Assembly (NCBI RefSeq): GCF_012849555.1
Contig: NZ_CP051685.1
Span: 930,001 to 994,000, forward strand
From: Massilia forsythiae
GTDB taxonomy: Bacteria; Pseudomonadota; Gammaproteobacteria; Burkholderiales; Burkholderiaceae_D
Direction: 5' to 3'
DNA length: 64,000 bases
The notes beneath the pieces are model-generated. The model was not told where the DNA came from and made no database searches. It saw only the letters and a list, made by a program, of their open reading frames with translations. A program made the translations under genes and the position numbers. Of the stretch, positions 45,353-54,972 are shown piece by piece. Numbering within the stretch: position 1 is the stretch's first letter; every line of letters starts with the position of its first letter.

Positions 45353-46021
45353 TCAATCCCTGGGCAGGTTGGCGGCGACGGCGGGATTCAGCGAATACAC
45401 GCCGAAGATGCTGGCTTCGTCGAGGATGTGCCCGGTGATCGCCAGGCGCGCCTCGGTGCCGGTAAATCGTCCGTCCAGCGGCAGGCGCGGGATGTCGAGC
45501 GCATACAGGGTGAACACGTAGGTGTGCACGCGCTCGTCGTTCCAGGGCGGACACGGGCCGTCGTAGCCATAGTACTCGCCGGCCATGTCCGGGTCGCTGG
45601 CGAACCAGCCGGTATAGTCGTTGATCCCGTGGCGCAGCTGGTGCTCGGTGCCGTTCTTGATCGTGAACGGCACCGGCGGCCCGCTCTTGCCGCCGGGCGT
45701 GACCATGTCGGAAAACATGCCTTCGCCGAAGGACTTCAGGCAGACCGGGATGTCGACCAGCGACCAGTGATAGAAATCGGTGCGCGGCAAGGCGTTCGGG
45801 ACGACCTGCCCTTTGCGGTTGACGCGGCTGCCCTCGGTCGGCACGTCGAGGTCGCGGCACAGCAGCACCAGCGATTGCGTGCCGGCCGGGACCTCGTCCC
45901 AGGCCAGGTGCGGGCTGCGGTTGCTCGACAGCCTGGCGTGGCTGGCGGGATCGATCTCGGCGAACGCGCAGCGCGCCGGAATCATGCTGCCTTCGGTAAA
46001 GGAGTCGCTCCAGATGTTCAT
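45353..46021 (-). CDS. YbhB/YbcL family Raf kinase inhibitor-like (PEBP) protein
   Basis: Phosphatidylethanolamine-binding-protein fold, 222 aa. The N-terminal part (MNIWSDSFTEGSMIPARCAF, then NRSPHLAWDEVP) and LVLLCRDLDVP carry the conserved ligand-pocket residues; DFYHWSLVDIP and DGPCPPWNDERVHTYVFTLY are the other signatures. No signal peptide, so cytosolic. The ligand is unknown. It is followed on the same strand by the histidine phosphatase after about 60 bases. Confidence 0.88.
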   Translation of the reverse strand: MNIWSDSFTEGSMIPARCAFAEIDPASHARLSSNRSPHLAWDEVPAGTQSLVLLCRDLDVPTEGSRVNRKGQVVPNALPRTDFYHWSLVDIPVCLKSFGEGMFSDMVTPGGKSGPPVPFTIKNGTEHQLRHGINDYTGWFASDPDMAGEYYGYDGPCPPWNDERVHTYVFTLYALDIPRLPLDGRFTGTEARLAITGHILDEASIFGVYSLNPAVAANLPRD

Positions 46022-46084
46022 CGTTGTCCCCTCATGAGGCCTGCTGGTATTGACCCCGCCGGCGCGATGCTGGTTTCAGGTATT

Positions 46085-46543
46085 TCAGCCCGATGTCTTG
46101 GGTGGATCAATCCGCAGCCAGAAGGTGACCGGACCGTCGTTGGTCAGCGCCACCTGCATGTCGGCGCCGAAGCGGCCGGTCTCGACCGTGCCATGACGTT
46201 GGCGCGCTTCCTGTACGAAATAATCGAACAGGCGGCGCCCGTCCGCCGGCGCAGCCGCCGGCGAGAACGACGGACGCGTGCCGGAGCGGGTGTCTGCCGC
46301 CAGCGTGAACTGCGGCACCAGCAGCAGGCCGCCGTCGACGTCGGCCAGGCTGCGGTTCATCTTGCCGGCGTCGTCGGCAAACACGCGGTAGCCGAGCAGC
46401 TTGGCCAGCAGGGCGTCGGCCTCGCGCTCGGTGTCGCCCTTTTCGGCGCACACCAGCACCAGCAGGCCGCGCCCGATGGCGCCGACCGCGGCGCCGTCGA
46501 CCGTCACGCTGGCGGCGCCGACCCGTTGCAGCAGGCCGATCAT
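46085..46543 (-). CDS. dtd: D-aminoacyl-tRNA deacylase
   Basis: Hydrolyses D-aminoacyl-tRNAs, for example D-Tyr-tRNA, 152 aa. Begins [17 protein letters not shown]; the active-site motifs are the SQxxL-like [19 protein letters not shown] and the Gly-cisPro-containing [10 protein letters not shown]. The ATG overlaps the tyrS stop by four bases (46540-46543), so translation is coupled. The pairing with tyrS is sensible because tyrosyl-tRNA synthetase is the main source of D-Tyr mischarging. Confidence 0.93.
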   Translation of the reverse strand: MIGLLQRVGAASVTVDGAAVGAIGRGLLVLVCAEKGDTEREADALLAKLLGYRVFADDAGKMNRSLADVDGGLLLVPQFTLAADTRSGTRPSFSPAAAPADGRRLFDYFVQEARQRHGTVETGRFGADMQVALTNDGPVTFWLRIDPPKTSG

Positions 46544-47820
46544 GCGCCGGCGTACAGGGTCACGCGCGCGAACTTGCGCTTGCCGACCTGCAGCACGAAG
46601 GTGCCGGCCTCGACCTGCAAGGCCTTGTCGGACACGACGGCACCGTCGATGCGCACCCCGCCCTGGTCGACCATGCGCATGGCTTCCGAGCTGGAGGCGC
46701 ACAGGCCGGTCGCGCGCAGCAGCTGTGCCAGGCCCAGCGGCGCGCCCGGCACGGTGATCTCGACGATGTCTTCCGGAATGCCGCCCTTGGCGCGGTTGAC
46801 GAAGTCGGCCAGCGCATCCTCGGCCGCCTGCTGCGAGTGGAAACGTGCCACGATTTCCTGGGCCAGCGCCACCTTGGCGTCGCGCGGGTTCCTACCGCCC
46901 TCGACCTCGGCGCGCAGCGCGGCCAGGTCTTGCAGCGAGCGGAACGACAGCAGCTCGTAGTACTTCCACATCATCACGTCCGAGATGCTCATCAGCTTGC
47001 CGAACATGGTGTTGGCCGGCTCGGTAATGCCGATGTAGTTGTTCTTGGACTTCGACATCTTGTCGACGCCGTCCAGGCCTTCCAGCAGCGGCATCGTCAG
47101 GATGCACTGCGGCTCTTGCCCATAATCTTTTTGCAGTTCCCTGCCGACCAGCAAATTGAATTTTTGGTCCGTTCCACCCAGCTCAAGGTCCGCTTTCAAA
47201 GCGACGGAATCATAGCCTTGCATCAGCGGATAAAGGAACTCATGCACCGAGATCGGTGTCCCACTCTTGTAGCGCTTGGTGAAGTCGTCGCGCTCCATCA
47301 TGCGCGCCACGGTATAGCGCGAGGCCAGCTGGATCATGCCGCGCGCGCCGAGCGGGTCGCACCATTCCGAGTTGTAGCGGATTTCGGTGCGCGCCGCGTC
47401 GAGCACCAGCGAAGCCTGCTTGAAATAAGTCATTGCGTTGGCTTCCACCTGCTCGCGGGTCAGCGGCGGGCGCGTGACGTTGCGGCCCGACGGGTCGCCG
47501 ATCATCGAGGTGAAATCGCCGATCAGGAAAATCACCTGGTGGCCCAGGTCCTGCAGCTGGCGCAGCTTGTTCAGCACTACCGTGTGGCCGAGGTGCAGGT
47601 CCGGCGCGGTCGGGTCCAGGCCCAGCTTGATGCGCAGCGGCTTGCCGCTCTGTTCCGAGCGCGCCAGCTTCTGGGCGAATTCGCTTTCGATCAGCAATTC
47701 GTCGACGCCGCGCTTGGTAATGGCGAGTGCTTCCTGGACGGCGTCGCTCAAGGGCAATACCTGTGCACCGGAAACGGAAGTTGTACTTTTCGCATTACCA
47801 GATTGTTCTGGGGAAGTCAT
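46540..47820 (-). CDS. tyrS: Tyrosyl-tRNA synthetase
   Basis: Charges tRNA-Tyr, 426 aa, class I. HIGH-type motif HLGH at residues 76-79 ([13 protein letters not shown]), KMSKS near residue 255 ([13 protein letters not shown]), tyrosine pocket [13 protein letters not shown]. The C-terminal S4 RNA-binding domain covers about 360-426 ([20 protein letters not shown]). The length and the KMSKSKNN form resemble the TyrZ-type enzymes rather than the E. coli TyrS subgroup. The first 30 residues are a variable extension. Heads the tyrS-dtd pair and faces the M23 peptidase gene. Confidence 0.94.
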   Translation of the reverse strand: MTSPEQSGNAKSTTSVSGAQVLPLSDAVQEALAITKRGVDELLIESEFAQKLARSEQSGKPLRIKLGLDPTAPDLHLGHTVVLNKLRQLQDLGHQVIFLIGDFTSMIGDPSGRNVTRPPLTREQVEANAMTYFKQASLVLDAARTEIRYNSEWCDPLGARGMIQLASRYTVARMMERDDFTKRYKSGTPISVHEFLYPLMQGYDSVALKADLELGGTDQKFNLLVGRELQKDYGQEPQCILTMPLLEGLDGVDKMSKSKNNYIGITEPANTMFGKLMSISDVMMWKYYELLSFRSLQDLAALRAEVEGGRNPRDAKVALAQEIVARFHSQQAAEDALADFVNRAKGGIPEDIVEITVPGAPLGLAQLLRATGLCASSSEAMRMVDQGGVRIDGAVVSDKALQVEAGTFVLQVGKRKFARVTLYAGA

Positions 47821-47871
47821 AAAATATTTGTAGGAGTTTGGCTAAAACGGTTGTAGGAACGAGTATTAGGC

Positions 47872-47877
47872 TATAAT
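47872..47877 (+). promoter_or_regulatory. Candidate -10 of the M23 peptidase gene
   Basis: A consensus TATAAT lies about 110 bases before the peptidase start, preceded by TTGTAG at 15-base spacing, shorter than ideal. The 168-base divergent gap with tyrS holds no other clear site. Confidence 0.4.
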
Positions 47878-47988
47878 TCGCGATCCCATCAATCTTGCTG
47901 CCTGAAAAGTTTCAACGACAACAAGAAGCAAAACAATAATTAAAGCGCTGTGTCTTGGCTAATCAAGCGGTAAATTTTAACTGATTGC

Positions 47989-49350
47989 ATGAACCCAATA
48001 CAGAAAATCACCGGCAAGCGCTGGTTCGGCCTGGCTGACACGAGCCGCAAAACCCGCATCGTGGCCGGCGGCGCCGCCGCCCTGACCCTGTGCGCCTTCG
48101 GCGCCACCGCGGTCGCCCCGATCGCCGACCTGGCCGACACCCCGGCCAAGTCGATCGCCCAGGACCTGCAGCTGCCGAACCTGTCCGACCAGATCGCTGC
48201 CCTGCAACAGGAACAGCAGCAATTCATCCACGAAGAGCGCATCCGCGCCGGCGATTCCCTCGGCACCGTCTTCACCCGCCTCGGCATTGAGGACCAGCAG
48301 GCCCAAGCGTTCGTGCGCAGCGACAAGCTGGCGCGCAACATCCTGAGCCTCAAGACCGGCAAGCGCATCCAGGCCGAGACCGATGAGAACGGCCTGCTGC
48401 TGACCCTGCGCGCCACCATCGGCGACAAGGACAATGTCAAGACCGTCACCGTCATGCGCAAGGGCGAAAAATTCGTCTCGAACCAGGCCGCGGCCCAGCT
48501 CGAGCGCCGCGTCGAAATGCGTTCGCGCGAGATCAGCAACGGTTCGCTGTATTCCGCTACCGACGCCAACGTCGACGGCGGCGGCCAGATGCCCGATTCG
48601 GTGGTCAACCAGATCATCGAGATGTTCTCGAACAACATCGACTTCCGCGGCGACCTCAAGCGCGGCGACCGTTTTAATGTTGTCTACGAAACCTTCTGGC
48701 TGGACGGCGAGATGGTCCGCACCGGCCGCATCCTGGCGGGCGAATTCATCAACCGCGGCGTGGCCTATCAATCGGTCTGGTACGAAGATCCGGTCACCAA
48801 GCAGGGCGGTTACTACAGCCTGGACGGCAAGTCGCTGAAAAAAGGCTTCCTCAAGTCGCCGGTGGCGTTCAACCGCATCTCGTCGGGCTTCTCGATGCGC
48901 ATGCACCCGGTGTTCGGCGTGTGGAAGCAGCACAAGGGCGTCGACATGGCGGCCCCGACCGGGACCCCGATCCGCGCCTCGGGCGACGGCACCGTCGATT
49001 TCGTCGGCGCCTCGAACGGCTACGGCAACATGGTGGTCCTGAACCACTGGTCCAACTACAGCACCGCCTACGGCCACATGAGCCGCTTCGCCAGCAACCT
49101 GCGCCGCGGCCAGAAGGTGGCGCAGGGCGACGTGATCGGCTACGTCGGCTCGACCGGCTGGGCCACAGGCCCGCACCTGCACTACGAATTCCGCGTCGGC
49201 GGCCAGGCCACCGATCCGCTGGCGATGAAGAACATTACCCCGCAACCGCTGAACAACAGCGAAATGTCGCGCTTCAAGGTCGCGGCCGCCGACATGTCGC
49301 ACCGCTTCTCGCTGCTGACCCCGGCCGGCAACGCAATGGCGGCGCGCTGA
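47989..49350 (+). CDS. M23 family metallopeptidase (peptidoglycan endopeptidase)
   Basis: Periplasmic zinc peptidase that cleaves peptidoglycan cross-bridges or regulates amidases, 453 aa. One N-terminal hydrophobic helix (about 26-46) anchors or exports it. A middle region (about 70-180) resembles the LysM/OapA-like domain before M23 domains, with RIRAGDSLGTVFTRLGI. The catalytic LytM domain near 295-415 has zinc ligands in HPVFGVWKQHKGVDMAAPTG and HLHYEFRVGG, with YGHM between, so it should be active. It is transcribed toward anmK, which recycles anhydro-MurNAc; both act on wall turnover, but a terminator lies between them. Confidence 0.92.
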   Translation: MNPIQKITGKRWFGLADTSRKTRIVAGGAAALTLCAFGATAVAPIADLADTPAKSIAQDLQLPNLSDQIAALQQEQQQFIHEERIRAGDSLGTVFTRLGIEDQQAQAFVRSDKLARNILSLKTGKRIQAETDENGLLLTLRATIGDKDNVKTVTVMRKGEKFVSNQAAAQLERRVEMRSREISNGSLYSATDANVDGGGQMPDSVVNQIIEMFSNNIDFRGDLKRGDRFNVVYETFWLDGEMVRTGRILAGEFINRGVAYQSVWYEDPVTKQGGYYSLDGKSLKKGFLKSPVAFNRISSGFSMRMHPVFGVWKQHKGVDMAAPTGTPIRASGDGTVDFVGASNGYGNMVVLNHWSNYSTAYGHMSRFASNLRRGQKVAQGDVIGYVGSTGWATGPHLHYEFRVGGQATDPLAMKNITPQPLNNSEMSRFKVAAADMSHRFSLLTPAGNAMAAR

Positions 49351-49385
49351 TCCGATAGTTCTTAAAGCCGGTCCGGCACCGAGCG

Positions 49386-49431
49386 AACGCCTTGCACCGC
49401 ATGACCATGCGCTGCAAGGCGTTTTGTTTTT
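49386..49431 (+). terminator. Rho-independent terminator after the M23 peptidase gene
   Basis: The 11-bp stem AACGCCTTGCA/TGCAAGGCGTT (49386-49396 and 49413-49423) is followed by TTTTGTTTTT. The loop itself contains a small GCATG/CATGC pairing. It lies 35 bases past the stop and before anmK. Confidence 0.88.
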
Positions 49432-49452
49432 AACCGATACGAAAGCACGACG

Positions 49453-50556
49453 ATGGCGGCTTCTTCCCTCTACATCGGCCTGATGTCCGGCACCAGCATG
49501 GATGGCGTCGATGGCGTGCTGGCCGATTTTTCCGGACGCGGCATGCGCACCCTGGAATCGGCCTTCACGCCCTTCCCGCCCGCGCTGCGCGCCCAGCTGA
49601 TGGCGCTGCAGGCGCCCGGCAACAACGAAATCGAGCGTGAAGCCCTGGCCGCCAATGTCCTGGCGCGCTGCTACGCCGAGTGCGTCAAGGCGCTGCTGGC
49701 GCGCTCTCCCGGTCCGGTGCGCGCGGTCGCCGTGCATGGCCAGACCATCCGCCACCGGCCCGAGCTCGGCTTCACGCACCAGGCCAACAACCCGGCATTG
49801 CTGGCGGAACTGGCCGGCATCGACGTGATCGCCGACTTCCGCAGCCGCGACGTCGCCGCCGGCGGCCAGGGCGCGCCGCTGGTGCCGGCCTTCCACCAGG
49901 CCCGCTTCGGCAAGGAAGGTGCTTTGCGCGTGCTGGTCAACATCGGCGGCATCGGCAACATCAGCGTGCTGCACGGCGACGGCCGCGTGGGCGGCTACGA
50001 TACCGGTCCGGGCAACGCCCTGATGGACTTGTGGATCGCGCGCCACCGCGGCCAGCCCTACGATGCCGATGGCGCCTGGGCCGCCAGCGGCCGGGTCGAT
50101 GCGCAGTTGCTGGACATCTTGCTGGACGAAGCCTATTTCGCACAGCCGGCGCCCAAGAGCACCGGGCGCGACCTGTTTCACGAGCAGTGGCTGGATGCCA
50201 AGCTGGCGCGCCGCCCGGGCTTGTCTCCGGTCGACGTGCAGGCCACGTTGACGCGCCTGACGGCGGTGTCGATCGCGCGCGCGATCCGGCTGGAAACCAG
50301 GGAGCAGACGGCGCAGGCGGTGTACGTGTGCGGCGGCGGCGCCTACAACGGCGCGCTGCTGCGCGAGCTGGCGGCGGCGCTCGGCGGCGCTACGCCGGTC
50401 GAATCCACGGACAAGCTGGGCGTGGCGCCGAACCGGGTCGAGGCGCTCGCCTTTGCCTGGCTGGGGCACCAGTTCATGCGGCGGCGGCCGGGCAACTTGC
50501 CGGCCGTGACCGGCGCGGCCGGTCCACGCGTGCTGGGGGCCTTGTACCCGGCCTGA
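49453..50556 (+). CDS. anmK: Anhydro-N-acetylmuramic acid kinase
   Basis: Converts anhydro-MurNAc from peptidoglycan turnover to MurNAc-6-phosphate, 367 aa. ASKHA kinase fold: the start [20 protein letters not shown] is the family signature; [54 protein letters not shown] and the C-terminal [15 protein letters not shown] follow. Start follows an AACGATACGAAAGCACGACG leader without a strong ribosome-binding site. It is downstream of the M23 peptidase; read-through of the terminator would couple wall cleavage and recycling. murQ is not in the window. Confidence 0.94.
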   Translation: MAASSLYIGLMSGTSMDGVDGVLADFSGRGMRTLESAFTPFPPALRAQLMALQAPGNNEIEREALAANVLARCYAECVKALLARSPGPVRAVAVHGQTIRHRPELGFTHQANNPALLAELAGIDVIADFRSRDVAAGGQGAPLVPAFHQARFGKEGALRVLVNIGGIGNISVLHGDGRVGGYDTGPGNALMDLWIARHRGQPYDADGAWAASGRVDAQLLDILLDEAYFAQPAPKSTGRDLFHEQWLDAKLARRPGLSPVDVQATLTRLTAVSIARAIRLETREQTAQAVYVCGGGAYNGALLRELAAALGGATPVESTDKLGVAPNRVEALAFAWLGHQFMRRRPGNLPAVTGAAGPRVLGALYPA

Positions 50557-50612
50557 GCGCCAACCGTCGAATCCACCGGGCAACGTGCGCGCCGTCGGCG
50601 TGCGCAGCGTCG

Positions 50613-52085
50613 TCAGCGCCTTGTGCCGCCCGGATCGGGCCGGTCGATGATGCGGAACTCGCCGCCGAGGTGCATCATGCTCATCAAATACAGCATGCCG
50701 TCGAAATAGCGCTGCTCGCCGGCCGGCACCGGCGTTTCCCACAAGGCTTTCAAGAAAGCGTCCGGCACCGGCCCCGGCGTGGCCGCCAGCGCGCCGACCG
50801 CCGCCGCGGCCAGCATGCCGGTCGAGTGCCGGTTCGACAGCGGCTTGCCGTCCAGCGTGTAGCGGTCGGCAAAGCGGTCGATGCCCTGCCCGTACAGGAA
50901 TCCCTGGATGCGGTCGCTGAGCGTCCGCTGGCGTCCATCCTTGCCCCACCAGCCCTGGTCCATCGACCAGTTGCTGACGGTGCGCCAGCTGTCGTAGCCG
51001 AAGGCACCGGGGCTGCCGTCCCAGCCGGGCAAGGGAACGCCGTCGGCATCGGCGCGGTCGGGTCCGAGGCCGGTGGCACCGTTGGCGGTCTTGACGAAGT
51101 AATCGCGGCTGACGGCGGCGGCGCGCGCCCAGAACGCGCGGTCTTCGACCGGTCCCCAGCGCGCCCACAACTCGTAAAAGGCCGGCAAATGGTAGGAGGG
51201 GTCGCTGCCCGGCACGTTGGTTTCCGGCACGAAACGCACCATGGCATGGGCTTCGTCGACCATCGGCCCCACCGTGACCGCATGCGGCGCCGGGTCGCGC
51301 CGGCGCGGCGGCCAGGGCTTGCCCGCCTTCGCCGCCAACGCCTGTTCGCTGCGGTTGTTCAGGCTCGGCCACGGCGTGGCGGGTTCGACGAACGGCGCGT
51401 CTGCCGGATGGATGCGGAACGGCGTGGTGGCGGTGACGACCGGATGGTGGCGCATGCCGCGCAGGATGGCGTCGGCTTCGCGCTGGTAATCGTAGATGCC
51501 CTTGCCGTTGCCCCAGCGCCGCGCCGCGAAGTACAGGGCCATCGCATAGTATTCCTCGCCGTCGGGTGCGGCGCTCACCGAACGCGGCGTGCCGTCGGTG
51601 TTCATCGACCAGGCGAAGTAGCCGCGTGAGGGGTTGCCCGGGTCGGTGTTCTGCATGTAGGTCTTGGACCAGTTCCACAGCGCGTCGAATTCGCGCTTCT
51701 TGCCGAGCTGGACGGCGATCATCATGCCGTAGCTCATGCCTTCGGAACGGGCGTCGTTGTTGGCCCAATCGGTGACGTAGGCCAGCGGCCCGTCGGCGTT
51801 GGCGCCGGTCTCGAAATACACGCGCTGTTCCTGCCCGTCGCCATGGAACAATTGCTGGAATGCTTGCTCGATCCTGCGATGGGTCTCGACGGGGCTGACG
51901 CCCAGGCGCCCGGCCAGCAGGTTGCGGTGGCTGCGCGTGCGGTAAGCGCCGTTGCCGTCGTCGAGCTCGATAGCTCGCGCAGTGGCGGCCGCGACGCCGG
52001 CCGCATTGACATCCTGGGCCAGGGCGGTGAAAGACGACAGGGCAATCGCCGCACTGGCGACGATCGAAAGGGTTTTACCCGGCAT
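50613..52085 (-). CDS. Glycoside hydrolase family 8 enzyme (Rex-like)
   Basis: Exported GH8 protein, 490 aa. The signal peptide ends near SSFTALAQ. The catalytic acid is Glu115 in ARSEGMSYGMMIAVQL, a motif shared with reducing-end xylose-releasing exo-oligoxylanases; further family landmarks are GYFAWSMNTDGTP, APDGEEYYAMALYFAARRWG, YDSWRTVSNWSMD and YFDGMLYLMSMMHLGGEFRI. Rex enzymes trim xylo-oligosaccharides from the reducing end, which fits a plant-associated soil bacterium. Xylanase, chitosanase and cellulase activities also occur in GH8. It stands alone, with no xylan cluster around it, and converges with anmK. Confidence 0.87.
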   Translation of the reverse strand: MPGKTLSIVASAAIALSSFTALAQDVNAAGVAAATARAIELDDGNGAYRTRSHRNLLAGRLGVSPVETHRRIEQAFQQLFHGDGQEQRVYFETGANADGPLAYVTDWANNDARSEGMSYGMMIAVQLGKKREFDALWNWSKTYMQNTDPGNPSRGYFAWSMNTDGTPRSVSAAPDGEEYYAMALYFAARRWGNGKGIYDYQREADAILRGMRHHPVVTATTPFRIHPADAPFVEPATPWPSLNNRSEQALAAKAGKPWPPRRRDPAPHAVTVGPMVDEAHAMVRFVPETNVPGSDPSYHLPAFYELWARWGPVEDRAFWARAAAVSRDYFVKTANGATGLGPDRADADGVPLPGWDGSPGAFGYDSWRTVSNWSMDQGWWGKDGRQRTLSDRIQGFLYGQGIDRFADRYTLDGKPLSNRHSTGMLAAAAVGALAATPGPVPDAFLKALWETPVPAGEQRYFDGMLYLMSMMHLGGEFRIIDRPDPGGTRR

Positions 52086-52149
52086 GTTCGCTTCCTGACA
52101 AGTATTCCGTTCAGTCTACTTGCATGCCTTTTGATTGTCCATTTACCAA

Positions 52150-52190
52150 TAAAAAAGAAAATGGCCGCGCCGGCGATGCCGGGCGGCCAT
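52150..52190 (-). terminator. Rho-independent terminator after erpA
   Basis: ATGGCCGC (52161-52168) pairs with GCGGCCAT (52183-52190), with further CCGG/CCGG pairing inside. On the minus strand it is followed by TTTTCTTTTTTATT. It lies about 20 bases past the erpA stop. Confidence 0.9.
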
Positions 52191-52210
52191 TCAGGCAGAA
52201 CGACGACAGC

Positions 52211-52588
52211 TTACATCGAGAACGAGGAACCGCAACCGCAGGTCGAGGTGGCGTTCGGGTTCTTGATGACGAACTGGGCGCCTTCGAGGTCGTCCTTGTA
52301 GTCGATCTCGGCGCCGACCAGGTACTGGTAGCTCATCGAATCGATCAGCAATTGGACGCCGTTCTTTTCCATCGTGGTGTCGTCTTCGTTCACGATCTCG
52401 TCGAAGGTGAAGCCGTACTGGAAACCGGAGCAGCCGCCGCCCTGCACGAACACGCGCAGCTTGAGGTCGGGATTGCCTTCTTCCTCGATCAGCTGGGCCA
52501 CCTTTTGCGCGGCGCTGTCCGAGAAGACGATGGGGGACGGCATGGCGTCCTGCTCTTGCGAGCGATGCAATTCGGCGATTGCGGTCAT
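52211..52588 (-). CDS. erpA: Iron-sulfur cluster insertion protein ErpA
   Basis: A-type carrier delivering Fe-S clusters to apoproteins, 125 aa. The three cluster cysteines are present: Cys53 ([11 protein letters not shown]) and Cys117/Cys119 ([12 protein letters not shown]). The core begins at [19 protein letters not shown]. The ATG at 52588 has AGGAG at good distance; an internal ATG would remove 15 residues. It has its own terminator. Targets in this window could include the Rieske enzyme and GlcF, which is inference. Confidence 0.94.
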   Translation of the reverse strand: MTAIAELHRSQEQDAMPSPIVFSDSAAQKVAQLIEEEGNPDLKLRVFVQGGGCSGFQYGFTFDEIVNEDDTTMEKNGVQLLIDSMSYQYLVGAEIDYKDDLEGAQFVIKNPNATSTCGCGSSFSM

Positions 52589-52642
52589 GGATAAGCTCCT
52601 GATTGAATGCGGAATTTGTCCATTATAGACGGTTGGCGCCAG

Positions 52643-53059
52643 TCATGCTGAGGCCCCTGCCTCGGTTACGCCTAAATGAAACACCGGCTCGCTGCCCGCT
52701 GCGGCCGAGCTCGGCTGATGGGTCAGCTTGCCGGTCACCAGGGCGCCGCCATGCATTTCCAGCAGGCGGTAATGGACATCTCCATGGATGCGGCCTTTCG
52801 GCTGCAATTCAAGCAGTTCGCTGGAAAACACGGTGCCGGCGATGTAGCCGTTGACGACCAGGTTGGCGCAGCGCACCTCGCCTTCGATGCGCGCATGCTC
52901 GGACACGATCAGCATGCTCTCGCCGCCATTGCTGGCGATGACGTTGCCGTGCACTTCGCCGTCGATGCGCAGGCCGCCGGTGAACAGCAAGTCCCCCTCG
53001 ATGCGCGCGGAAATACCGATCAGGCTATCGATTTCGCTTTTAGCGTTACGACCGAACAT
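52643..53059 (-). CDS. Bactofilin (polymer-forming cytoskeletal protein)
   Basis: Self-assembling beta-helix scaffold protein, 138 aa. Short disordered ends flank a right-handed beta-helix with the repeating pattern seen in RIEGDLLFTGGLRIDGEVHG, NVIASNGGESMLIVSEHARI and GEVRCANLVVNGYIAG. Bactofilins place wall-modifying enzymes, often M23 peptidases; one such peptidase lies 4 kb away but is not in the same operon. The start MFGRNAKSEIDSLIG has AGGGG upstream and is preferred over an ATG 48 bases earlier. Between argC and erpA, a common order in Burkholderiales. Confidence 0.92.
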   Translation of the reverse strand: MFGRNAKSEIDSLIGISARIEGDLLFTGGLRIDGEVHGNVIASNGGESMLIVSEHARIEGEVRCANLVVNGYIAGTVFSSELLELQPKGRIHGDVHYRLLEMHGGALVTGKLTHQPSSAAAGSEPVFHLGVTEAGASA

Positions 53060-53167
53060 TGGCAGGCCCCTGTGCAAAGTAAAGGTTGCATGGCAAATGA
53101 CATGCAACGACCAATTTACCTCGCCGGCAGGCGCCTGCCTTGATCTGGCTCGTGTGGTACAAATGCC

Positions 53168-54205
53168 TTACGGCAACAGCGCAATTTGCTTCAGGCCGGT
53201 GCTTTCCGGGAAGCCAAACATCAGGTTCATGCATTGCACGGCCTGGCCCGACGCGCCTTTGACCAGGTTGTCCTGTACCACCAGGATGACCACGGTGTTG
53301 CCATTGTCCGGACGGTGCAGGGCGATGCGCAGCATGTTCGAGCCGCGCGTCGAGCGCGTTTCCGGATGCGCGCCGAACGGCATCACGTCGACGAATTCGG
53401 CGTCGCGGTACTGCGCTTCGAACAAGGCCTGCAGGGCTTCGTTGCTGATGTCCTGGTTCAGGCGCGCGTACAGCGTCGCGTGCATGCCGCGGATCATCGG
53501 TACCAGGTGCGGCGTGAACAGCAGGCCGACCTGCTGCTCGGTGAAGCGCTGCAATTGCGCAGCGGTTTCCGGCGTGTGGCGGTGGCCGTGCACGCCATAG
53601 GCCTTGAAGTTGTCGCTGGATTCCGAAAACAGCGTGCCGATCTCGGCCTTGCGGCCGGCGCCGGACACGCCCGACTTGCAGTCGGCGATCAGGTTGCCGG
53701 CGTCGACGATGCCGGCCTTGAGCAGCGGATAAAAGCCCAGCTGCATCGTGGTCGGGTAGCAGCCCGGGTTGGCGATCAGGCGCGCCTTCTGGATCTCTTC
53801 GCGGTTCAGTTCCGGCAAGCCGTACGCCGCTTCTTCCAGCAGCTGCGGCGCGGTGTGCGGGATCTTGTACCACTTCTCGAAGGTGGCCTGGTCCTTCAGG
53901 CGGAAGTCGGCGGCCAGGTCGATGACCTTGACGCCGGCCGCCAGCAGCTCGGGCGCCTGTGCCATCGCCACGCCGTGCGGGGTGGCGAAGAACACCACGT
54001 CGCATTCGGTCAGGTCGGCCTTGTCGGGGCTCGAGAACGCCAGGTCGACGTGGCCGCGCAGCGAAGGGAACATGTCGGCGACCGGCAAGCCGTCTTCCTT
54101 GCGCGAGGTGATGGCAGTCAGTTGCACTTCAGGATGGGGCGCCAACAGGCGCAGCAATTCCACACCCGTATAACCGGTGCCGCCAACGATGCCAACTTTG
54201 ATCAT
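53168..54205 (-). CDS. argC: N-acetyl-gamma-glutamyl-phosphate reductase
   Basis: Third step of arginine synthesis, NADPH-dependent, 345 aa. N-terminal Rossmann motif [18 protein letters not shown]; catalytic Cys149 in [13 protein letters not shown]; the catalytic His is expected in the segment [11 protein letters not shown]; ends [20 protein letters not shown]. Start has AAGGAAAG at good distance. A TAGAAT at 54251-54256 (minus) may be the -10, and a MITE-like element begins 14 bases upstream of it, where a -35 would be expected. Other arg genes are not in the window. Confidence 0.95.
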   Translation of the reverse strand: MIKVGIVGGTGYTGVELLRLLAPHPEVQLTAITSRKEDGLPVADMFPSLRGHVDLAFSSPDKADLTECDVVFFATPHGVAMAQAPELLAAGVKVIDLAADFRLKDQATFEKWYKIPHTAPQLLEEAAYGLPELNREEIQKARLIANPGCYPTTMQLGFYPLLKAGIVDAGNLIADCKSGVSGAGRKAEIGTLFSESSDNFKAYGVHGHRHTPETAAQLQRFTEQQVGLLFTPHLVPMIRGMHATLYARLNQDISNEALQALFEAQYRDAEFVDVMPFGAHPETRSTRGSNMLRIALHRPDNGNTVVILVVQDNLVKGASGQAVQCMNLMFGFPESTGLKQIALLP

Positions 54206-54269
54206 GTTCTTTCCTTGTAAAAAATAAGGGCTCAGCGAGACGAGGCTGCAATTCTAGCAGTTCACCACC

Positions 54270-54480
54270 ATTCGGGGTCAGAGCACAAATTCGGGGTCAG
54301 AGCACAAATTAAAGAAATAGCTTTTAGGCAGTTTGAATGCTGTTTTCGCGCAGTCGGAAACTTCATGGACGAGAATCAGCACGCTTATTCAGTCCGCCTG
54401 CCGTTATTTTTTCTACCAATCCATTTCGATTGAATTTGCTCTGACCCCGAATTTTTCTCGAATTTGCTCTGACCCCGAAT
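54270..54480. mobile_element. 211-bp MITE-like element with doubled terminal inverted repeats
   Basis: Two head-to-tail copies of ATTCGGGGTCAGAGCACAAA (54270-54289 and 54289-54308) face two inverted copies, about 54433-54452 and 54461-54480. Between them are about 125 bases without a credible gene. The GGGGTCAGAGC ends recall the short repeats found next to REP-associated tyrosine transposases. No transposase is inside, so it would be a non-autonomous remnant. It occupies most of the 365-base gap between argC and rpsI. Confidence 0.7.
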
Positions 54481-54487
54481 TATGGCA

Positions 54488-54523
54488 ACAAAAAAGCCGC
54501 CGGCTTTGCAGCGGGCGGCTTTT
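54488..54523 (-). terminator. Rho-independent terminator after rpsI
   Basis: AAAAGCCGCC (54492-54501) pairs with GGCGGCTTTT (54514-54523). On the minus strand the stem is followed by TTTTTTGTTG. It should end the rplM-rpsI transcript, and lies against the edge of the MITE-like element. Confidence 0.9.
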
Positions 54524-54570
54524 GCGGGGACGGCGGCACGCGGTGCCGCGCATCCACTGGGTAATACGGA

Positions 54571-54963
54571 TTAACGCTTCGAGAATTGCTTTGCGCGACG
54601 TGCTTTGCGCAGACCAACTTTCTTACGCTCGACTTCACGGGCGTCACGGGTGACGAAACCGGCACGTGCCAGGTCGCCCTTCAGGCCTGCGTCGTAGTCG
54701 ATCAGTGCACGGGTGATGCCGTGGCGCACTGCACCTGCCTGGCCGGACTCGCCGCCGCCATGCACGTTGACCTTGATGTCGAAACGCTCGACGTTGCCGG
54801 TCAGTTCCAGCGGCTGACGGATGACCATCAGGCCGGTTTCGCGCGAGAAGTACTCGGCGGCCGGTTTGCCGTTGACGATGATCTGGCCGGTGCCGGCCTT
54901 GATGAACACGCGGGCGACTGCACTCTTGCGACGGCCGGTGCCGTAATTGTAGTTACCGATCAT
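54571..54963 (-). CDS. rpsI: 30S ribosomal protein S9 (uS9)
   Basis: Small-subunit protein near the P-site, 130 aa. Begins [20 protein letters not shown]; contains [20 protein letters not shown] and the basic C-terminal tail [15 protein letters not shown] that reaches the P-site tRNA. Directly downstream of rplM with a nine-base gap, the universal pairing. Confidence 0.97.
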   Translation of the reverse strand: MIGNYNYGTGRRKSAVARVFIKAGTGQIIVNGKPAAEYFSRETGLMVIRQPLELTGNVERFDIKVNVHGGGESGQAGAVRHGITRALIDYDAGLKGDLARAGFVTRDAREVERKKVGLRKARRAKQFSKR

Positions 54964-54972
54964 GGCAGTTCC

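Noticed and set aside
47977..51768. Open minus-strand frame of 1263 codons running antisense to the M23 and anmK genes and across part of the GH8 gene
   Set aside because: High-GC DNA gives long antisense frames. The translation is low complexity (runs of Arg, His, Gln, Ala), and the real genes on the same stretch have full family motifs.
54333..54653. Small plus-strand gene inside the MITE-like element
   Set aside because: No ribosome-binding site, no family match, and it crosses the rpsI terminator and runs antisense into rpsI.
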